Below, one piece after another: positions 53,051-57,042 of a stretch of DNA of 57,042 nt. Every line of letters starts with the position of its first letter. Within the stretch, counting starts at the first letter, position 1. The DNA is taken from the NCBI GenBank assembly GCA_007679095.1, contig VEFU01000027.1, positions 1 to 57,042 on the forward strand, given 5' to 3'. The notes under the pieces are model-generated. The model saw only the letters and a program-made list of their open reading frames with translations, searched no databases and was not told the origin of the DNA. The translations under genes and the position numbers were made by a program. The stretch comes from Paenibacillus bovis. GTDB lineage: Bacteria; Bacillota; Bacilli; Bacillales; Bacillaceae_C.

Positions 53051-53992
53051 ATGGATCAATATAATATAACCGATTCAGATGTTAAGGATGTATTAACACT
53101 CCATGGTTTATCCGCAGTATCTCTAAATAAGATGCCGAAAAGTGGCCAAAGACAAGTGTTTGAGGTTACTTTTGATTCCGAGAAAACTAGTATCCTGAAG
53201 TTTGTAGATGTGTCTCCTTATCATGCATATCAAAGATATGAGTGGAATGAGTTTCCTGAATCTGAACTTGAGCATGAAATGGCCTATGAAATTGAGAATT
53301 ATTCTAAAAGGGTTATTAGGGAGTTAGAGGCTTCAAAAAAGTGTGCTATTTTACCACAACTAGAGATATTAGAGGATTATCAAATTTACACAAAGGAAAA
53401 CTATCATTTCATTTATTACTTTGAAACGAAGTTTGAAGGACAAACATTAGATAAAAGCGAACTCTATAGAACTTCCCAAGATATTGATGTAGTTGTTCAG
53501 TTTTTATGTCAAATAGTTAAGCAAATAAAGGTTATGCACGATGCTGGATATGTGCACAGAGATTTAACCCCAAGAAATATAATCTATCACCGTGGTGAAT
53601 TCAAAATTATTGATGCGGGTTTAGTAAAATCAAATGAAGAAGAGAAGTTAACCGCTACTCAAGCATTAATAGGAACCCCATATTATATGGCGCCTGAGCA
53701 AGCTAAAAGACCATCAGATTATACATGGGATTTTAGAACAGACTTATATTCTGTTGGTCTAATTGCCATAGAAATATTTATTCCAGAGACACGATACCTT
53801 GACATGAGGAATAAAAGAGATATGCATTATGTGTTTTCATTGTGGAAACGCAAAGATTCTAGTTCTAAGTCAATATCTTTATTTAGTAAAATAATTTCCC
53901 GACTTGCTATCGAGCAACGATCTAGAAGATGGGCAGATTTAGACGAGTTATTACATGTATTAGAGAATTTTACAAGTAAGGAGGATAAATAA
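53051..53992 (+). CDS. Ser/Thr protein kinase, soluble
   Basis: A 313-residue Hanks-type kinase without membrane segment. The N-lobe has the lysine strand ILKFVD. The catalytic loop is HRDLTPRNI with D171, threonine replacing the usual lysine. The metal loop is D188-A-G in place of DFG, and the activation segment ends GTPYYMAPEQ. The protein ends soon after the C-lobe, unlike PrkC-type receptors. The stop overlaps the start of the next gene, so the two are one unit. Cytoplasmic kinases paired with unknown genes and a nuclease-like gene are known in anti-phage systems; that role is inferred here. Confidence 0.86.
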   Translation: MDQYNITDSDVKDVLTLHGLSAVSLNKMPKSGQRQVFEVTFDSEKTSILKFVDVSPYHAYQRYEWNEFPESELEHEMAYEIENYSKRVIRELEASKKCAILPQLEILEDYQIYTKENYHFIYYFETKFEGQTLDKSELYRTSQDIDVVVQFLCQIVKQIKVMHDAGYVHRDLTPRNIIYHRGEFKIIDAGLVKSNEEEKLTATQALIGTPYYMAPEQAKRPSDYTWDFRTDLYSVGLIAIEIFIPETRYLDMRNKRDMHYVFSLWKRKDSSSKSISLFSKIISRLAIEQRSRRWADLDELLHVLENFTSKEDK

Positions 53993-55197
53993 TGATTTAT
54001 GCACAACATGGCCCCGCATGGAAACCTAAGTTAGACAGATTGTTATTAAAGCAGTTAATTGACGGCATAATTTGGGATCCTCGTGAAGAGAGGGTAGAGA
54101 GAATAAATGAAATACGCAGCACCGATGAGAGTTATTCATCAGTTGAGAATTTGGTAGATTTGAAAGTGTATTATAAACAGTTCCCTTCTTCCATTACTAA
54201 ACGGTTAAGTGAATTAGAATACTTTCCAGAAAATAATATAGATAGAACCTTTTTGAGACATACAGAAAATCTTGAAACGTTAGTGGAAAAATCTATAGAT
54301 TTCCAATTAGAATTTAATGTGGATATGATAATGGCGCCATCATTCTATTTATATAGCTTCAATGATAGAATAGTAGATAAACTTTTGGATACTTGGGAAC
54401 TTTTTCATGAACATCTAGAAGAAATAGGAATTGATAGAAGAAAGTATGTTTCAATAATATTTAATGAAACCGCACTTGAGAATAAATCATATATTGCTGA
54501 CTTTTTAGATGACTTTAGTGATATTGCACAAATTTTTGATGGAATTTATATTACTGTTGATAGAGAAAACAATAATACTCACAGACACGACTTTAATCCG
54601 AACCGACTAAATGGTATGCTTCAATTAATCTATGATTTAACAAACTTAGGATTAAAAGTGGTAATAGGCTACTCTGGAATGGAAAGTATATTGTATTTTG
54701 CAGTAGGTGCTGATGCAATAGGAACTGGCTGGTTTTACTCTTTAAGGAACTTTAATAAAGAACAAAAGGGTTTAGAACCTGTTGAGAGTATGGGAAGGCA
54801 AAAAAAGCGGTACACATCCATGACTATGTTGTTTGAACTCGCTATTGAAGAACAAATTTTAAGTATTCCTGCTCATCTTAAGGATGAATTATATGGAAAA
54901 ATTCTTACTGGATGTGAATTGGACTCTAAGGTAATAGAGGGAAATATAGAAGATATAAGTTATAATGAAATATACGACCAGTACTTTGAGTCATTAAAAC
55001 AAGTTGTAGATACTATTATTGGAAAGAATAGTATAGAAGAGAAGATACAATTTGTAGAACAACTTCTTGATATAGCTCATACAAACATAACACGTTATAA
55101 TGAATTAGAAACTCTTCAAAGAATAAATGGTAGTCATATTCAAAACTATCAACGTGCCTTAGATCAATTTAAGGAAGATAATTTTATATTTATTTAA
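53992..55197 (+). CDS. Uncharacterised protein coupled to the kinase, TIM-barrel-like
   Basis: A 401-residue protein I do not recognise, starting at the last base of the kinase stop codon. The middle (about residues 100-300) alternates strands and helices: VDMIMAPSFYLYSF, KYVSIIFNETAL, IFDGIYITVDREN, LGLKVVIGYSGMESILYFAVGADAIGTGWFYSL. The last block looks like a barrel strand ending in a phosphate- or base-binding loop, as in TGT- or DpdA-like and other TIM barrels. The C-terminal 100 residues are helical. No membrane segment. It may be the kinase's substrate or an effector. Confidence 0.8.
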   Translation: MIYAQHGPAWKPKLDRLLLKQLIDGIIWDPREERVERINEIRSTDESYSSVENLVDLKVYYKQFPSSITKRLSELEYFPENNIDRTFLRHTENLETLVEKSIDFQLEFNVDMIMAPSFYLYSFNDRIVDKLLDTWELFHEHLEEIGIDRRKYVSIIFNETALENKSYIADFLDDFSDIAQIFDGIYITVDRENNNTHRHDFNPNRLNGMLQLIYDLTNLGLKVVIGYSGMESILYFAVGADAIGTGWFYSLRNFNKEQKGLEPVESMGRQKKRYTSMTMLFELAIEEQILSIPAHLKDELYGKILTGCELDSKVIEGNIEDISYNEIYDQYFESLKQVVDTIIGKNSIEEKIQFVEQLLDIAHTNITRYNELETLQRINGSHIQNYQRALDQFKEDNFIFI

Positions 55198-55201
55198 TTA
55201 A

Positions 55202-55234
55202 AAAGGAGCTGTTATTTAATTTAACAGCTCCTTT
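55202..55234. terminator. Convergent terminator
   Basis: AAAGGAGCTGTT (55202-55213) and AACAGCTCCTTT (55223-55234) form a perfect 12-bp stem with loop ATTTAATTT, usable for both facing genes. Confidence 0.88.
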
Positions 55235-55910
55235 ATCCTGTTATTGAAAATGTAGAAGTCTCAAGCTGGTATTTAGCAACGCTACTGATAAATGACGGAT
55301 TTATGGTTAATCTAATTCGGTCCTTCTTTGGTCTATATAAATACTCCATATTATCAATAGAAACTCCAATTAGTCCTACGTTTTGATTTTGGAAATAACT
55401 AATTTTAGTATCCAGTAATCGCTTTGCTAACTCCATTGGTAAAACAACGTAGGAGTAAGTAGAGAATTTCTTATTTAAAGTTGCTTGAAGTATTGCCTTT
55501 TTCCAATTGATTAATTTAGCTTCGAAAGAAATAAATTGTAAAATGGGAAATTGAAACTCATTAGAAATTACATACCTTTTTGGACTAACTTCAATTATTA
55601 TATTTGTTTTCATCAATTTAGATAATAAATTTGAAAGTGCTTTTTCATTATAATCAGTGCGTTTCACGAGATATTCAAATGTACGAACAGCTTTTTTGTG
55701 TAGATAGCCAATTACTCGTGCACATTGATAATTTGAAAGTACTTTTGCTTGTTCATAATTCATTAAATGAGAATCATCAACGATTACCTGGACTATATCT
55801 ACATTACCAAATCTTGCGTTAAACTCAGAAAGTACTTTTTCATTCTCTTTTAATTGATTTTTTATGAGTTCAATAAATTTTTCTTGTAAACATAGTTCAT
55901 TTGAAAACAT
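55233..55910 (-). CDS. wHTH / PD-(D/E)XK nuclease-like protein
   Basis: A 225-residue protein, start at ATG 55910 behind GAGGTG. An N-terminal part has RFGNVDIVQVIVDD; a winged helix follows (about residues 65-125, RTFEYLVKRTDYNEKALSNLLSKLMKTNIIIEVSPKRYVIS); then comes SFEAKLINWKKAILQATLNKKFSTYSYVVLP. The order D, wHTH, E-A-K and Q-A resembles PD-(D/E)XK folds with an inserted wHTH. This is a motif reading, so the nuclease role is tentative. It converges on the kinase gene pair and may be part of the same module or its regulator. Confidence 0.6.
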   Translation of the reverse strand: MFSNELCLQEKFIELIKNQLKENEKVLSEFNARFGNVDIVQVIVDDSHLMNYEQAKVLSNYQCARVIGYLHKKAVRTFEYLVKRTDYNEKALSNLLSKLMKTNIIIEVSPKRYVISNEFQFPILQFISFEAKLINWKKAILQATLNKKFSTYSYVVLPMELAKRLLDTKISYFQNQNVGLIGVSIDNMEYLYRPKKDRIRLTINPSFISSVAKYQLETSTFSITG

Positions 55911-55925
55911 TGTTTGACACCTCAA

Positions 55926-56294
55926 TTATTATAATACCTTAAAATTACTCAAGTAGAAATAGTATGAATTAGATTATTACTTTAAATTGGTATAATCAAA
56001 TCAGGATTTCTTAAGAAGGGGATTAGAAAAAAATCATTGCATGTAGCAAACTACTTCACCTTTAATATAGGTAGTAGTAGGTAAAAATGACACCTTAATT
56101 TCAAGTTAACCAAACATAAAATACATTCTTCATAATATAACAATTACAAAATGGATAGGTTAATAAAATTTGGATGAAAGCTATAGTATCACAATCTAGA
56201 TAATAATTGCCATGTAATTCGGAAGTAAGATATTAATCGTTTTGCTGCTTTAATAAATATTACGATGGGAGAAAAAAGGAACAGAGGTAGATTA
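55926..56294. other. Intergenic region without recognised features
   Basis: About 370 AT-rich bases between the nuclease-like gene and the small gene at 56295. Only a shadow frame of low-complexity hydrophobic residues on the minus strand overlaps it. No promoter or hairpin was defined. Confidence 0.4.
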
Positions 56295-56441
56295 CTAATT
56301 ATGTAGTATACCTTTTTCTGGATCACTTGAATCTGGAATAAAAAATGTAAGAGGTATTGGGGTATCAGTTGAATAAGGAATCGCTGCATGATACTCATAA
56401 CCTCTTACAATGTCTTTGTCCTTGGATATAAAGTTAGACAA
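56295..56441 (-). CDS. Very small protein (second of a minimal pair)
   Basis: A 48-residue frame starting TTG at 56441, eight bases after GGAGG and only two bases after the stop of the next gene. The protein reads MSNFISKDKDIVRGYEYHAAIPYSTDTPIPLTF, then IPDSSDPEKGILHN. The tight coupling and good ribosome site support it. No family is recognised; a role in a toxin-antitoxin pair is possible but not shown. Confidence 0.5.
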   Translation of the reverse strand: MSNFISKDKDIVRGYEYHAAIPYSTDTPIPLTFFIPDSSDPEKGILHN

Positions 56442-56443
56442 CT

Positions 56444-56611
56444 CTATTTACCTCCATATAAATCTTTGAAAGTTAAATCTGACACTCCTCTTGAGGACTT
56501 ACTTATTTCATTTGCTTCCTTCCAATCAGCTTGATTTAGATTTGCAAACTTGTCTGTTTTAAGTATAGGTTTCTTTCTAATCTGTTTTTTATTTGCAGGA
56601 TCAAGAATCAT
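56444..56611 (-). CDS. Very small basic protein (first of a minimal pair)
   Basis: A 55-residue protein starting at ATG 56611 behind AGAGGAGGAT. It reads MILDPANKKQIRKKPILKT and ends SSRGVSDLTFKDLYGGK; basic N-terminal half, no membrane segment. It precedes the 48-residue gene with a two-base gap. The frame is open further upstream, but no better ribosome site is there. Unknown; could be an antitoxin or a phage-related regulator. Confidence 0.55.
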   Translation of the reverse strand: MILDPANKKQIRKKPILKTDKFANLNQADWKEANEISKSSRGVSDLTFKDLYGGK

Positions 56612-56754
56612 AACTTTATCCTCCTCTTTACACATATACATCACTCTTTTAAAACTATGAATATGTGCATGTATTCTCTTTCTTGCCGCGATTATACCAT
56701 ATTTATTTCGAAATGGAAGGTATGTATAGAAAAATTGAAAAAACATGTAGACAG

Positions 56755-56786
56755 AGGGACATGGGGTCAGAGGGACATGGGGTCAG
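56755..56786. repeat. Tandem duplication of a REP-like arm
   Basis: AGGGACATGGGGTCAG occurs twice directly joined (56755-56770 and 56771-56786). The single unit is the arm of the hairpin at 52120-52184. Confidence 0.8.
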
Positions 56787-56835
56787 GAAGAGACCACTGA
56801 AAAATAGCGCCTTTTTTTCTTCTTAATTTCTCGAA

Positions 56836-57042
56836 TTAGGTGCAATTTTGGGGATTCAGGTATTTTTTGACTTTCAAATTCAAAAAAATATAAAAATGTT
56901 CAAATTCAGCCCCCTTTCTAGAGGATAGTATTGCTGCTATCCTCTTTATGTTAACCGCAAATGCAGTTAATTTAGCTTGTAATTCCATGCTTTTCAGACC
57001 GTACCCCCTGGCACGATCTAACCCATGAAAATTCTTCATCTC
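56836..57042 (-). pseudogene. 3' end of an IS1182-family transposase, cut by window edge
   Basis: The frame reads MKNFHGLDRARGYGLKSMELQAKLTAFAVNIKRIAAIL, matching the conserved C-terminal segment of IS1182/DDE transposases, then a 25-residue tail that ends at 56836. The N-terminal catalytic part lies beyond base 57042, so whether the full gene is intact cannot be seen; it is labelled pseudogene only because it is incomplete here. Confidence 0.7.

Noticed and set aside
56189-56398. 69-residue hydrophobic frame on the minus strand
   Set aside because: It overlaps the better supported 56295-56441 gene in another frame; composition reflects AT-rich sequence.
1-57042. CRISPR array, tRNA or rRNA genes
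   Set aside because: No regularly spaced repeats, cloverleaf-type sequences or conserved rRNA stretches were recognised by eye.

Overview
The window looks like the chromosome of a low-GC Gram-positive bacterium, most likely a member of the Bacillaceae of the Oceanobacillus/Gracilibacillus/Virgibacillus type. The basis is low G+C, strong AGGAGG-type ribosome binding sites, frequent TTG/GTG starts, T-tailed hairpin terminators, and hallmark Bacillus-type proteins (ComK-like factor, YcbLMNO-like sensor/ABC set, SPP1-type replication proteins). No rRNA, tRNA or CRISPR array was seen.

Layout. (1) 1-5306: sugar-nucleotide genes for an exopolysaccharide or teichuronic-type polymer (UDP-HexNAc dehydrogenase, UDP-glucose dehydrogenase, UDP-glucuronate 4-epimerase, GalE), preceded by a structured leader RNA (64-204) that may be an EAR/epsC antiterminator element. 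(2) 5410-17723: an accessory island with an XRE regulator, two small zinc-ribbon proteins (one behind a SOS box), a large tyrosine recombinase, a decayed HNH gene, two membrane-anchored coiled-coil proteins, a lone SDR, an SPP1-like phage replication cassette (initiator, G39P-like loader, DnaB helicase), a small sigma factor behind three palindromes, two large adjacent cruciforms, a ComK paralogue and a second XRE regulator. (3) 18019-25845: a catabolic operon with an amidohydrolase, an SsuABC-type importer, an M24-fold protein, a NagB-like protein and an MlrC/M81 peptidase. (4) 26260-32453: a pRiA4b ORF3-like protein, then a graveyard of decayed copies (sigma-factor remnant, broken ISL3, arr fragment, IS200 remnant), with an intact TetR/GNAT pair behind a 21-bp perfect inverted repeat.

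(5) 32454-39126: a VOC/WYL-regulator divergon, then a rifampin ADP-ribosyltransferase (arr), an SRPBCC protein, and a two-component system with a bacitracin-type ABC transporter. The arr and ABC promoters share the same 11-bp-period AAGGA boxes, so both may belong to the regulon of this two-component system. (6) 39237-49013: a LacI-controlled glycan locus (GH116, a solute-binding protein without permeases, a COG0523 GTPase, two membrane-anchored GH43 enzymes, a second LacI), with three identical LacI-type operator cores in the divergent promoter region. (7) 49245-52026: small membrane proteins and lipoproteins, several with degraded copies nearby. (8) 53051-57042: a Ser/Thr kinase overlapping a 401-residue protein of unknown family, convergent with a nuclease-like wHTH protein. 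This is the best candidate in the window for an undescribed (possibly defence) system. It is followed by two tiny genes and the 3' end of an IS1182-type transposase cut by the window edge.

Throughout, REP-like hairpins (GGGACATGGGGTCAG and GGGACGGTT types) and pairs of intact and decayed gene copies point to repeated insertion and decay in the accessory parts. All family names rest on reading motifs by eye; no database search was run.
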